In this document: positions 1 through 6,914 of the stretch, one piece after another
How positions within the stretch are numbered: the stretch's first letter is position 1
Layout: each line of letters starts with the position of its first letter
DNA from: an uncultured Clostridium sp.
Lineage (GTDB): Bacteria; Bacillota; Clostridia; TANB77; CAG-508
NCBI GenBank assembly: GCA_946495905.1
Contig: CAMMEP010000043.1
Span: 1-12,476 of the forward strand
Direction: 5' to 3'
DNA length: 12,476 nucleotides
Position numbers and translations under genes: made by a program
The notes under the pieces: generated by a model
Told to the model about the DNA's origin: nothing
Seen by the model: only the letters and a program-made list of their open reading frames with translations
The model's database searches: none

Positions 1-137
1 ACAGCTTTTACAGCTTGATTAAGTGCTCCTGCTCCTATTGCTTGCATTTCTGCCTTGTTAGATTCCTTTACCAAACCTGCAATAGCTCCTGCTACCGAAT
101 TTGGATTTGACTTTGATGAGATTTTTAAAATTTCCAT
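1..137 (-). CDS. spoVS: Stage V sporulation protein S (SpoVS), 3' part cut by window edge
   Basis: The first 45 residues are visible. They begin MEILKISSKSNPNSVAGAI and contain the block AEMQAIGAGALNQAVKA, both almost identical to the start of Bacillus SpoVS, a protein of about 86 residues, so roughly half the gene lies beyond the left edge. SpoVS is a small Alba-like, probably nucleic-acid-binding protein. In Bacillus it affects progress through stage V of sporulation and septation. The ATG at 137 is preceded five bases upstream by a perfect AGGAGG (143-148 on this strand), which fixes the start. It lies 239 bp downstream of ymdB in the same direction, a common clostridial order, but has its own promoter and Spo0A boxes in the gap. 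The identification is firm; the exact role in this organism is inferred. Confidence 0.95.
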   Translation of the reverse strand, partial: MEILKISSKSNPNSVAGAIAGLVKESNKAEMQAIGAGALNQAVKA

Positions 138-181
138 TTTTGCCTCCTATATTTTTTTATTTGTTTTAATCAACGATTATA

Positions 182-210
182 GTTATATTACAATTTCTGG
201 AAATTGTCTA
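182..210 (-). promoter_or_regulatory. Sigma-A-like promoter of spoVS
   Basis: On the minus strand a -35 box TAGACA (205-210) and a -10 box TATAAC (182-187) are separated by exactly 17 bp. Each differs from consensus at one position. The start point would fall near 175, leaving a leader of about 40 nt before the SD. I saw no good sigma-H match closer to the gene. Confidence 0.6.
190..207. promoter_or_regulatory. Perfect 8-bp inverted repeat inside the spoVS promoter (candidate operator)
   Basis: ACAATTTC and GAAATTGT form perfect 8-bp arms around a 2-bp centre. The 18-bp palindrome fills the spacer between the -10 and -35 boxes and overlaps three bases of the -35. That is a typical place for a repressor dimer to block polymerase. 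The regulator is unknown. Confidence 0.45.
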
Positions 211-249
211 GTGGTTTTTGGAAAAAAAAGGAAAAACTCATCGTATCTT

Positions 250-266
250 TTCGACATAATTCGACA
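250..266 (-). promoter_or_regulatory. Two tandem Spo0A boxes upstream of spoVS
   Basis: TGTCGAA occurs twice on the minus strand, at 260-266 and 250-256. The copies are 10 bp apart start to start, one helical turn. TGTCGAA is the consensus 0A box bound by phosphorylated Spo0A, and tandem 10-bp-spaced boxes bind Spo0A dimers, as at Bacillus abrB. They sit about 75-90 bp upstream of the predicted spoVS start point, which fits activation or modulation by Spo0A. Confidence 0.65.
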
Positions 267-376
267 TTGTAGTAACTCCGAGATAATAAATTATTTCTTT
301 CATTTGCCCAGAAAAACACTGTATAGCATAAGATTCCTAAAATTACTATATTTTTTCTATTTTTTATAACCAAGAA

Positions 377-1147
377 TTAATATTTTATTCGATAGATATT
401 TTTTGTTTTTAAATTTTCGTCATCTAATTCAAAAACACAGCCATTTAAAATTGATTCTCCTTCTGCTAGTTTATATCTTTCTGGAAGCGAAGTAACAAAC
501 CTCTTTATCGATACTTTTACATCCATTCCTATTACAGATTGCTTAGGTCCTGTCATTCCTAAATCGGTAATGTAGCCTGTTCCATTTTGTGTTATTTCTT
601 CATCTGCTGTTTGTACATGAGTGTGTGTTCCAAAAATTGCGCTTACTTTTCCATCTAAGAAATATTTCATTGCTATTTTTTCTGCTGTTGCTTCTGCATG
701 AAAATCTACAATAATAGCATCTACTTGTTTTTGTAATTTGTTTACTAATTCTTCTGCTACCGTAAATGGATTATCAGATAAAACGCTCATATCGGTTCTT
801 CCAATTAAATTAATGACTGCTATTTTTTTATTTTTGCAATTACAGATCTGATATCCCTTCCCAGGCACACCTTTGGAATAATTTGCTGGTCTTATAATTT
901 TTGGATTATCAATAAAGGAAAAAATATCTTTCTTTCCCCAAGTATGGTTGCCCATGGTCATCATATCAATTGGTAGCTTTAGTAATGTGTTAAAGTCTTT
1001 TATTGTAAGACCCATTCCACTGGATGTGTTTTCTGCATTTACAATGGTAAAGTCTATCTTTTCTTTTTCTATAATACTAGGTAATAATTCTTTTAATTTA
1101 TTTAATCCTATTTCTCCTACAATATCTCCTACTGCAAGTAATTTCAT
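377..1147 (-). CDS. ymdB: YmdB family metallophosphoesterase (cyclic-nucleotide phosphodiesterase)
   Basis: This belongs to the YmdB/TIGR00282 calcineurin-like phosphoesterases of Firmicutes. In Bacillus YmdB hydrolyses 2',3'- and 3',5'-cyclic nucleotides and influences the choice between biofilm and motility. The di-metal ligands of the family are all present. Numbering from the M of MKLLAVGD, they are D8 (VGDIVG), E39-N40 (NAENTSS), N67-H68 (MGNHTW), H150 (DFHAEAT), and H175 and H177 (GTHTH). The length of 256 residues is normal. An in-frame ATG lies three codons earlier at 1156, but GGAAGGA abuts it with no room, whereas the spacing to the ATG at 1147 is about 9 nt, so I chose 1147. The gene has its own strong promoter. 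rny, its usual upstream neighbour, is absent here; gpr is upstream instead. Confidence 0.95.
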   Translation of the reverse strand: MKLLAVGDIVGEIGLNKLKELLPSIIEKEKIDFTIVNAENTSSGMGLTIKDFNTLLKLPIDMMTMGNHTWGKKDIFSFIDNPKIIRPANYSKGVPGKGYQICNCKNKKIAVINLIGRTDMSVLSDNPFTVAEELVNKLQKQVDAIIVDFHAEATAEKIAMKYFLDGKVSAIFGTHTHVQTADEEITQNGTGYITDLGMTGPKQSVIGMDVKVSIKRFVTSLPERYKLAEGESILNGCVFELDDENLKTKNIYRIKY

Positions 1148-1184
1148 TTTTATCATTCCTTCCGTAGTCTAAATTACTTTGTCT

Positions 1185-1212
1185 ATTATACCATACTGGT
1201 TAGTGATGTCAA
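1185..1212 (-). promoter_or_regulatory. Sigma-A promoter of ymdB
   Basis: The -35 is a perfect TTGACA (1207-1212) and the -10 a perfect TATAAT (1185-1190), with 16 bp between them and an extended -10 TG. It lies about 20 bp upstream of the ymdB SD. This is the closest match to consensus in the window, suggesting strong constitutive expression of ymdB. A short palindrome AATGCTTGCATT (1211-1222) abuts the -35. Confidence 0.8.
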
Positions 1213-1237
1213 TGCTTGCATTTTTTAATACGAAGCC

Positions 1238-2176
1238 CTAATTTATTGCAAAATTTATTCCTCTTGCTACTACATCCTTCATCTTTTCTATTAATCCATC
1301 TATTTCTTTTGGTGTCACAATAAAATTATATTCTTCTGGTGCTAATACTTCTTTTATTAATTCATATTTATCTTCTTCTTGTAACTTATTTAAGAAATCA
1401 TTCGATTGCGCTTGTTCTTGCACTTTTTGTATTAAAAGAGTTAAACTGTCTGCTGCAATAGTTGCCGCTTCTACCACAGTAGGTATTCCCATGGCAATTA
1501 CTGGTATTCCTAATGTTTTTTCTGTAAGCTCCTTTCTGGCATTTCCCACTCCTGCACCTGGTACAATACCAGTATCTGCAAGTTGTATAGAACTACTAAT
1601 CCTCTCTATACTTCTCGAAGCTAAAGCATCAATGACAATTACCAATTTTGGTTTAACATTATCTACAATTCCTTTTAATATCTCTAAAGTTTCAATTCCG
1701 GTCGTTCCTAATACTCCAGGGGATACAGCACTTACTTCTCTGGTATTTTCATCTAAAGCTTCTGGCATATATTCTAGTAAATGTCTTGTAATATCAATTT
1801 CATTAATAACCTTTGGGCCTAAGGCATCTGGTGTTACATAAATATTACCTAGCCCTACTACTAAAATTGGCTCTTGTAATCCAATATGCTTTTCCAATAA
1901 TGCTTTTAATTCCTTTGTAACCGCTTCAGATGCTTCTTGAATCTCGTGTTCATGTGCAATCTTCAAATTCTTAATATCAATGGTAATATAGTTTCCTTGT
2001 GGCTTTCCTATTGCCTCTTCTCCTTTTTCATTTGTAACTTTTACTCTTGAAACTATAATGTTGTCATTTAGCTTTTCTTCCTCTGTTTCAATTCCATCAA
2101 TATCTTTTTCTATATTATGTGCTTTATTATATAAGTCTCTTCTTTCTAATGCTAAATCTGTTCTAAAATTATACAT
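1238..2176 (-). CDS. gpr: Germination protease GPR (spore endopeptidase)
   Basis: GPR is made in the forespore as a zymogen. It cuts itself, and at germination it degrades the small acid-soluble proteins that coat spore DNA. This protein has the family blocks VVGLGNIYVTPDALGP, VSPGVLGTTGIET, VIDALASRS and GIVPGAGVGN. With the chosen start, D117 and D183 are 66 residues apart, the same spacing as the two essential aspartates (127 and 193) of Bacillus megaterium GPR. The N-terminal RTDLALE resembles the autoprocessing site that ends the propeptide. The start is the ATG at 2176, 312 residues. AAGGAGTG lies about 9-11 nt upstream, inside what would be coding sequence if the ATG at 2200 were used, and the predicted sigma-G transcript begins downstream of that ATG. 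The gene is divergent from the LCP gene. Confidence 0.95.
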   Translation of the reverse strand: MYNFRTDLALERRDLYNKAHNIEKDIDGIETEEEKLNDNIIVSRVKVTNEKGEEAIGKPQGNYITIDIKNLKIAHEHEIQEASEAVTKELKALLEKHIGLQEPILVVGLGNIYVTPDALGPKVINEIDITRHLLEYMPEALDENTREVSAVSPGVLGTTGIETLEILKGIVDNVKPKLVIVIDALASRSIERISSSIQLADTGIVPGAGVGNARKELTEKTLGIPVIAMGIPTVVEAATIAADSLTLLIQKVQEQAQSNDFLNKLQEEDKYELIKEVLAPEEYNFIVTPKEIDGLIEKMKDVVARGINFAIN

Positions 2177-2200
2177 ATAAAAATCCACTCCTTTTTTCAT

Positions 2201-2230
2201 TATTATTTGAAAAAAGAAGCGAATTTATAC
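2201..2230 (-). promoter_or_regulatory. Sigma-G-type (forespore) promoter of gpr
   Basis: On the minus strand GTATA (2226-2230) and AATAATA (2201-2207) are 18 bp apart. The sigma-G consensus is a -35 like GHATR and a -10 like CATWMTA at about 18 bp. The -35 fits fully and the -10 matches 6 of 7. gpr is a sigma-G/sigma-F gene in Bacillus, so context agrees. The start point would be near 2194. Confidence 0.6.
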
Positions 2231-2303
2231 ATTTTCTAAAAAATCTATATTTCTTACAAATTTTATCAGTCTAATATACTACCTTAAGTTTTTCTTAATT
2301 GTC

Positions 2304-2332
2304 TTGTCTTTTTCATAAAGTTTTGTTAGAAT
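2304..2332 (+). promoter_or_regulatory. Extended -10 promoter of the LCP gene
   Basis: TTGTCT (2304-2309) and TAGAAT (2327-2332) are 17 bp apart, with TG one base before the -10 (TGTTAGAAT). The weak -35 is compensated by the extended -10. It lies about 29 bp from the TTG start. Confidence 0.55.
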
Positions 2333-2360
2333 TTACTATATCTCGAAAGGGGGAATTATA

Positions 2361-3350
2361 TTGAAAGAACAATTAAAATCCAATAGAGGTGGATTCTTAA
2401 AATTTTTAGGAATACTATTTATTATCTTGTTAATCTTACTTGGACTAGCTCTAGGAGCTGGTTATGCATTTCTTTCTAGCAAATTAAATAATATGAATCA
2501 CGTGGATATTGATGAAAGTACTATTACCGTAAATTCTGGTATAGAGGAAGAACTAAAAAATTATCGAAACATTGCTTTATTCGGATTAGACTCCAGAGAT
2601 GATTCTTTTTCGAATTCCAGAAGTGATTGTATTATTATTGTAAGTATTAGCAAAAAAACAAATGATGTTAAGCTTACTTCTATTTACAGAGACACTTATG
2701 TTGATATTGATGGACATGGTCTAGATAAAATAACCCATGCTTATGCTTATGGTGGTCCAGAACTTGCTTTAAGTACAATTAATAAAAATTTAGATTTAAA
2801 TATTACAGAATTTGTTACCGTTAATTTTGAAACCGTAAAAACAGTAGTGGACACCATTGGCGGTATTACATTAACTATTACAGACGCAGAAGCTCAGCAA
2901 ATTGGATTTAGCTCTGGCGGTACTTATACCCTAGATGGTGATGAAGCATTAGCTTATTCCAGAATTCGTTATATAGATTCGGATTATAAAAGGACAGAAC
3001 GTATGAGAAATGTTATTGACGCTGTATTTAGTAAAATTAAAACGAAAGATATCTCTCAAATTTTAGAATATGTTGATATTATATTACCACATATTTCTAC
3101 CAACATTTCTAATAACTCAATTATTGCTATGGTTCCATCTGTTTTTTCTTATAACATAACCGATAGCCTTGGATGGCCTTATGATGTACAGGGTTATTCT
3201 TCTGATGCTTGGTATGGTGTTCCGGTAACATTGGAATCTAATGTAAAAGAATTACATCAGGAATTGTTTGGTAATGAAGATTATACACCTTCTGCAACTG
3301 TACAAGAAATTAGTGATGACATTGTATCAGAGACAGGTTATAGTAATTGA
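2361..3350 (+). CDS. LytR-CpsA-Psr (LCP) family cell-wall polymer ligase
   Basis: LCP enzymes transfer wall teichoic acids or other polyprenyl-linked polymers onto peptidoglycan outside the membrane. The first ten residues are basic, and one membrane helix follows at about 13-36 (FLKFLGILFIILLILLGLAL), giving a signal-anchor topology. The LCP domain runs from about 69 to 225. It has LFGLDSRD (73-80), RSD (87-89), the arginine-aspartate pair of IYRDTYV (R110, D111), KITHAYAYGG (123-132), and ALAYSRIRY (196-204) followed by D208, R211 and R214. These match the arginines and aspartates that hold the pyrophosphate lipid and Mg2+. The start is TTG, chosen because GAAAGGGGG lies 7 nt upstream and no better start exists. 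The length of 329 is usual. The gene is monocistronic, with its own promoter and terminator. Which polymer it attaches cannot be read from the sequence. Confidence 0.93.
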   Translation: MKEQLKSNRGGFLKFLGILFIILLILLGLALGAGYAFLSSKLNNMNHVDIDESTITVNSGIEEELKNYRNIALFGLDSRDDSFSNSRSDCIIIVSISKKTNDVKLTSIYRDTYVDIDGHGLDKITHAYAYGGPELALSTINKNLDLNITEFVTVNFETVKTVVDTIGGITLTITDAEAQQIGFSSGGTYTLDGDEALAYSRIRYIDSDYKRTERMRNVIDAVFSKIKTKDISQILEYVDIILPHISTNISNNSIIAMVPSVFSYNITDSLGWPYDVQGYSSDAWYGVPVTLESNVKELHQELFGNEDYTPSATVQEISDDIVSETGYSN

Positions 3351-3382
3351 CATCAGTTATTACCGTTACACGAGCCAAATTT

Positions 3383-3417
3383 AAGGCATCCACACTGGAT
3401 GCCTTCTTTTCTTTTTT
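3383..3417 (+). terminator. Rho-independent terminator of the LCP gene
   Basis: A perfect 9-bp stem, AAGGCATCC (3383-3391) with GGATGCCTT (3397-3405), has a 5-nt loop and is followed by CTTTTCTTTTTT. It starts 33 bp after the LCP stop codon. On the opposite strand the T-run is poor, so it probably serves only the plus-strand gene. Confidence 0.9.
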
Positions 3418-3484
3418 ATGTAACAAAGTTAAATTCACTTTAAACGTACATTGAAATCTTTCATTATATTCATTCACATCTTTC

Positions 3485-4915
3485 TTATCTTGTTAAAATT
3501 CTAGCAAGTTCTATTCCTGAGCAAGATGCCATCATAAGACCTCTTGTCATTCCTCCACCGTCTCCAATGCAGTATAGTCCTTTTATGTTAGTCTCGAAAT
3601 TATTATCGACATCCACCTTATTGCTATAAAATTTTATTTCTGGACCATAGAGTAAATTATCTGGGTTAGCAAAACCTTCTATTACTTTATCTAAACTTCT
3701 TATAAATCTTAAAATATCGGTCATTGTTCTGTATCCTAATGCAAACGTAATATCTCCCGGCACTGCTGTTTTTAAAGTAGGAACTACGGAATTTGATTTT
3801 AATTCATTCTCCCATGTTCTTTTTCCCCTGTAAATATCGCCTAATCTTTGCACTACAATATTTCCGTCGCCTAACTCATTTAAATTTTTAGCCACATTTC
3901 TTCCATAATCGATTGGTTTATTAAATGGATATGTAAAATTATGCGATACTAAAATTGCTAAATTAGTATTGGTACTTTTTTTATCTTTATAGGAATGACC
4001 GTTTACAAGAGTTAGATTATTATCATATACTTCATTTGCTACAAATCCACTAGGATTTTGGCAAAATGTTCTAACTTTATCTCGAAATGGCTCTGGTCTA
4101 CCAATAAACTTTCCTTCATACATATATTTATTAACATCTTCCATAATGCTATCTGGTAACTCATACCTTATACCAATATCAACTGTTCCAGGTTTAGTAG
4201 CAATACCATGCTTATCACAAAGTTCAGTAAGCCAATTAGCTCCTTTTCTTCCAACTGCTATTACTACTTTATCTCCATAAATGTTTTCTAATTCTACTTC
4301 CTCATTTACTTTATTGGCACTTTTAATTTTTACACCTTTTATCTTTCCATTTTCGATAATGATATCTTCTACAATAGTACTAAACATCATATTAATACCA
4401 TGTTCTTCTAAATATTTTTCAATTCTACCATAGATTTCATGGCTTTTTTCCGTTCCTAAATGTCTTATAGGAATATTAATTAAATTGATGCCTTCTTTTT
4501 TTGCCTTTTCTTTTATTGTTTTTATTTTATCTTTATGCTCAATACCCTCTAGTTTTTTATCCGCACCGAATTTTAAATAAATACTATCTGCATAATCAAT
4601 TAATTCTTTTGTTTTAGGAACTCCTATATATTCATGTAAATTTCCACCCACATAAATATCATCATCTTCTGGATTATACAAGGATAATTTACCATCCGAA
4701 AAAGCACCTGCCCCTGAAAATCCACTTGTTATATTACAAAAAGGTCTACATTTTATACATTTACCAGTTTGCTCAATCGGACAAAATCTATCCTCTACAC
4801 GCTTTCCTTCTTCAATAAGTAAAATATTATTGGCCTTATTCTTTTGTATTAGTTCATATGCTAAAAAAATAGAACTTGGTCCCATACCTACCACAATTAC
4901 ATCATACTTTTCCAT
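3485..4915 (-). CDS. COG2509-type NAD(P)/FAD-dependent oxidoreductase
   Basis: This is a 476-residue flavoprotein of the COG2509 group of FAD-dependent dehydrogenases, widespread in Clostridia and without an assigned substrate. The N-terminal dinucleotide-binding motif is VIVVGMGPSS (6-15), with the acidic end of strand 2 at LLIEEG. A glycine-rich block GFSGAGAFSDGKL (65-77) is typical of the group. The C-terminal FAD motif is GLYCIGDGGGMTRGLMMAS. Just before the glycine block are four cysteines, C45, C53, C56 and C60, in the pattern C-x7-C-x2-C-x3-C, which could bind a metal or an Fe-S cluster. It starts 22 bp after holA stops. AAAGGA is about 11 nt upstream of the ATG, so it is most likely cotranscribed with holA and the last gene of the long minus-strand run. 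I see no clear terminator behind it. Confidence 0.88.
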   Translation of the reverse strand: MEKYDVIVVGMGPSSIFLAYELIQKNKANNILLIEEGKRVEDRFCPIEQTGKCIKCRPFCNITSGFSGAGAFSDGKLSLYNPEDDDIYVGGNLHEYIGVPKTKELIDYADSIYLKFGADKKLEGIEHKDKIKTIKEKAKKEGINLINIPIRHLGTEKSHEIYGRIEKYLEEHGINMMFSTIVEDIIIENGKIKGVKIKSANKVNEEVELENIYGDKVVIAVGRKGANWLTELCDKHGIATKPGTVDIGIRYELPDSIMEDVNKYMYEGKFIGRPEPFRDKVRTFCQNPSGFVANEVYDNNLTLVNGHSYKDKKSTNTNLAILVSHNFTYPFNKPIDYGRNVAKNLNELGDGNIVVQRLGDIYRGKRTWENELKSNSVVPTLKTAVPGDITFALGYRTMTDILRFIRSLDKVIEGFANPDNLLYGPEIKFYSNKVDVDNNFETNIKGLYCIGDGGGMTRGLMMASCSGIELARILTR

Positions 4916-4937
4916 ACTACATCATTTCCTTTCTCAC

Positions 4938-5921
4938 TTACGAACAATATCTACAAAGTATTGCCTCTAGCCCAACATTAATATCAATTAAGCCTACTTT
5001 ATAATTAGCATCTAAATTGATAAATTCCTCCATAATGTTCTCTATTTCTTCTTTTGAAAAATAACTTGCTTGCTTTTTATATTTTGTTGTTAGAAAAAGT
5101 TGGTTTGGTTTTAATTTCATAGAAGTTGCTAAATCTTTTCGATACTCTTCTGCAATTTTCACAATATATAGCTTTTTAAAATGATTGTATAAAGTAATTA
5201 AAATTTTTTGTATTGGTTCTTTTTCATATAATAAATTATTTAAAACTTCTATCGCTTTTTTGGTATCTTTTTTTCCTAAGTTATCGGTTAAATCAAAGAT
5301 AACACTATCTATTTGTTTAATGGATAATAAATCAATATCTTTTGTCGTAATAACTCCATTTGGTCCTACATACTCAATTAATTTTCTAATTTCATTTATT
5401 AGCTCTTGCATACTAGTACCACATAACTCTACAAAATATTTTGCAGTACCATTATCGATTTTGACTTGATAAGCTCCACAAATTTTTTGGATATTTTGTA
5501 TTAACTGTGGCAATTTAAGTGGAGCAAACTCTGTTATTTCTCCATTTTTTTCAATTGCTTTATATAACGTATTTTTTTCTGCGTTTTCCTCCACGAAAAC
5601 TAACTCTACTGCTTCATTGATTAAAGAATTATTCTCTTCTATATAAGTTGCAATCTTTAGCATTAGATTATTTAATGCAGCCTCTTGCCCTTTTGCAGTT
5701 TTCTTTTCTTTCTTAAACAAGCCTGTATTCCTTGCTATAATAAGCTTTTTTTCATAGCCAAAAGCAGGTGTCTCTATATCCGAAATCAATTCCTTCACAT
5801 TAGTTTCATCAATCGGAATATAGTTGATACCTTTTATAAGCTCACCAAAGTCTTTTTTTATCTTCTTTAGTTTCGTTTCTAACAAATACGTCTCTTCACC
5901 ATACAATAACTTAATTGGCAT
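4938..5921 (-). CDS. holA: DNA polymerase III delta subunit (clamp-loader)
   Basis: HolA (YqeN in Bacillus) opens the beta sliding clamp as part of the clamp loader with DnaX and HolB. The protein opens MPIKLLYGEETYLL, the usual clamp-binding N-terminus with the Y-G-E-E-x-x-L pattern. It contains the middle AAA+-like block ending FGYEKKLIIARN, and KYFVELCGTSMQELINEIRKL in the lid region, which is characteristic of HolA. Like other delta subunits it has no P-loop. The start is the ATG at 5921, 327 residues, because AAGGAG (5931-5936) lies 9 nt upstream. A longer reading from a TTG at 5942 would contain its own SD. The right-hand neighbour is not a gene but repeat element A, which ends one base before the SD. 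Confidence 0.9.
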   Translation of the reverse strand: MPIKLLYGEETYLLETKLKKIKKDFGELIKGINYIPIDETNVKELISDIETPAFGYEKKLIIARNTGLFKKEKKTAKGQEAALNNLMLKIATYIEENNSLINEAVELVFVEENAEKNTLYKAIEKNGEITEFAPLKLPQLIQNIQKICGAYQVKIDNGTAKYFVELCGTSMQELINEIRKLIEYVGPNGVITTKDIDLLSIKQIDSVIFDLTDNLGKKDTKKAIEVLNNLLYEKEPIQKILITLYNHFKKLYIVKIAEEYRKDLATSMKLKPNQLFLTTKYKKQASYFSKEEIENIMEEFINLDANYKVGLIDINVGLEAILCRYCS

Positions 5922-5937
5922 GCTATCACTCTCCTTG

Positions 5938-6177
5938 TGCAATTGGGGCTACTCCCCTTTTTGTGCACTATTCTAATCTTTACAGTAAATTTATATATTT
6001 TTTATTTTTGGTTGAAGTGCTTAAGGTGGGGACCGACAAGTTTACAAACTGTCAACGACACATATGTGGAGTTATTACAGTTTGTACGCAGTTGGGGGCC
6101 GAAAACCAAAAATACAAAATATATAAATTTACTGTATTGTATTAATCTAGTACAAAAAGATAACGTCCCCAATTGCA
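5938..6177 (-). repeat. Nested palindromic repeat, copy A (ruvC-holA gap)
   Basis: A 240-bp inverted repeat. The conserved 89-bp core is 6017-6105. Inside it the arms TACAAACTGT (6043-6052) and ACAGTTTGTA (6077-6086) pair around a 24-nt loop containing CACATATGTG. The core is enclosed by 33-bp arms, 5981-6013 and 6104-6136, that pair at 32 of 33 positions. The palindrome continues outward with interruptions to an 11-bp perfect pair at the ends (5938-5948 with 6167-6177). I give the strand as minus because the downstream gene is read that way; in that sense the core runs from CGGCCCCCAAC to TTAAGCAC. The element starts one base after the ruvC stop codon and ends one base before the holA SD. 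No U-run follows, so it is not a standard terminator. Confidence 0.93.
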
Positions 6178-6178
6178 T

Positions 6179-6665
6179 CTAAAGTTTTACTGCAAATTTG
6201 GATGAATGTGCATGGCAGATTGCCGCAGCCATACTATCTGTGGTATCATCCAATTTTGGAAGCTTATCCACTCCCAAAATTGTTTTTACCATTTTTTGCA
6301 CCTGTATTTTATCCGCTCTACCATAACCTACAACAGCTTGTTTAATTTGTAGTGGTGTATATTCATAAGTTGGCACATTTTTTCGACATCCCACTACCAA
6401 GATTACCCCTCTTGCTTGTGCAACATTTATTGCTGTTTTAGCATTATTATTAAAGAACAACTCCTCTACCGAAATAGCATCTGGTTTGTAAGTATCTATA
6501 ATCTCCTCCAAATCATTATTTATCTTAAGCAATCTTAAAGGAAACGACTCTCCCGCTTCTGTAAGCACCGCTCCAGAATTAATTAACTTAAACCTATTAC
6601 CTATGTAATCTATTATACTGTATCCGAGTTATCGCAAACCCTGGATCTATTCCTAAAATCCTCAT
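6179..6665 (-). pseudogene. ruvC: Holliday-junction resolvase RuvC, frameshifted by one extra base
   Basis: RuvC cuts Holliday junctions together with RuvAB. From the ATG at 6665, with AAGGAGC and AAAGGA upstream, the frame reads MRILGIDPGFAIT with catalytic D7, then breaks and meets a stop ten codons later. Removing one base (G at 6626 on the plus strand) restores GYSIIDYIGNRFKLINSGAV and the rest without further gaps, giving 161 residues, the normal RuvC length. The other catalytic acids are intact: the glutamate in ISVEELFF, and the two aspartates in the C-terminal DDTTDSMAAAICHAH. The downstream part alone, from a GTG at 6568, would lack D7 and could not be an active nuclease. There is only one lesion and no further decay, so it is either very recent or a sequencing or assembly error. 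The gene is flanked by repeat copies A and B. Confidence 0.88.
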
Positions 6666-6682
6666 TTTTCCTTTGCTCCTTT

Positions 6683-6914
6683 TTTAGAATAATAAAGTTA
6701 TTATTTACGAAAATATTTTTTACAACTAATGTTATGTTTTACAATTTTTATTTGAGTGCTTAAGGTGGGGACCGACAAGTTTACAAACTGTTAAGCTGAA
6801 CGAATGTGAAGTTTTACAGTTTGTACGATGTTGGGGGCCGAAAATGGAAATTGTAAAACATACATTAGTTGCTTTTCTAATAATCAGTAAATAATTTTAA
6901 AATATTATTCTAAA
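6683..6914 (-). repeat. Nested palindromic repeat, copy B (debranching gene-ruvC gap)
   Basis: A 232-bp element with the same design as copy A. The core is 6756-6844, again 89 bp, and shares its first 36 nt (6756-6791) exactly with the other copies. The inner stem is 6782-6791 with 6816-6825. The arms flanking the core, 6723-6747 and 6848-6871, pair with a single bulged base and are unrelated in sequence to the arms of copies A and C. Farther out, TTATTTAC (6701-6708) pairs with 6887-6894 and a 12-bp end, TTTAGAATAATA (6683-6694), pairs with 6903-6914. The right end lies inside the last codons of the debranching gene. The left end abuts the ruvC SD region. Confidence 0.92.

Noticed and set aside
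188..373. 61-codon minus-strand frame in the ymdB-spoVS gap
   Set aside because: It has no SD and no recognisable domain, and it runs over the Spo0A boxes and spoVS promoter.
1211..1222. AATGCTTGCATT as a terminator hairpin
   Set aside because: The loop would be 2 nt and the stem 5 bp, too small. At most it is an operator-like palindrome abutting the ymdB -35.
6017..6105. Known riboswitch, integron attC site, retron ncRNA or CRISPR array as the identity of the repeat
   Set aside because: There are no spacers or tandem units and no reverse transcriptase or integrase nearby. attC sites have conserved ends and variable centres, the opposite of this element. I could not match any riboswitch consensus I know.
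5938..6177. Repeat copies as simple intrinsic terminators
   Set aside because: No U-run follows the stems in the direction of transcription, and copies A and B lie inside a same-strand gene run just before SD sites.
5915..6182. Overlapping open frames across repeat copy A containing LRWGPTSLQTV
   Set aside because: The same peptide appears in copy C because both translate the conserved repeat core. The frames span the palindrome, lack SD sites and overlap the holA start, so they are not genes.
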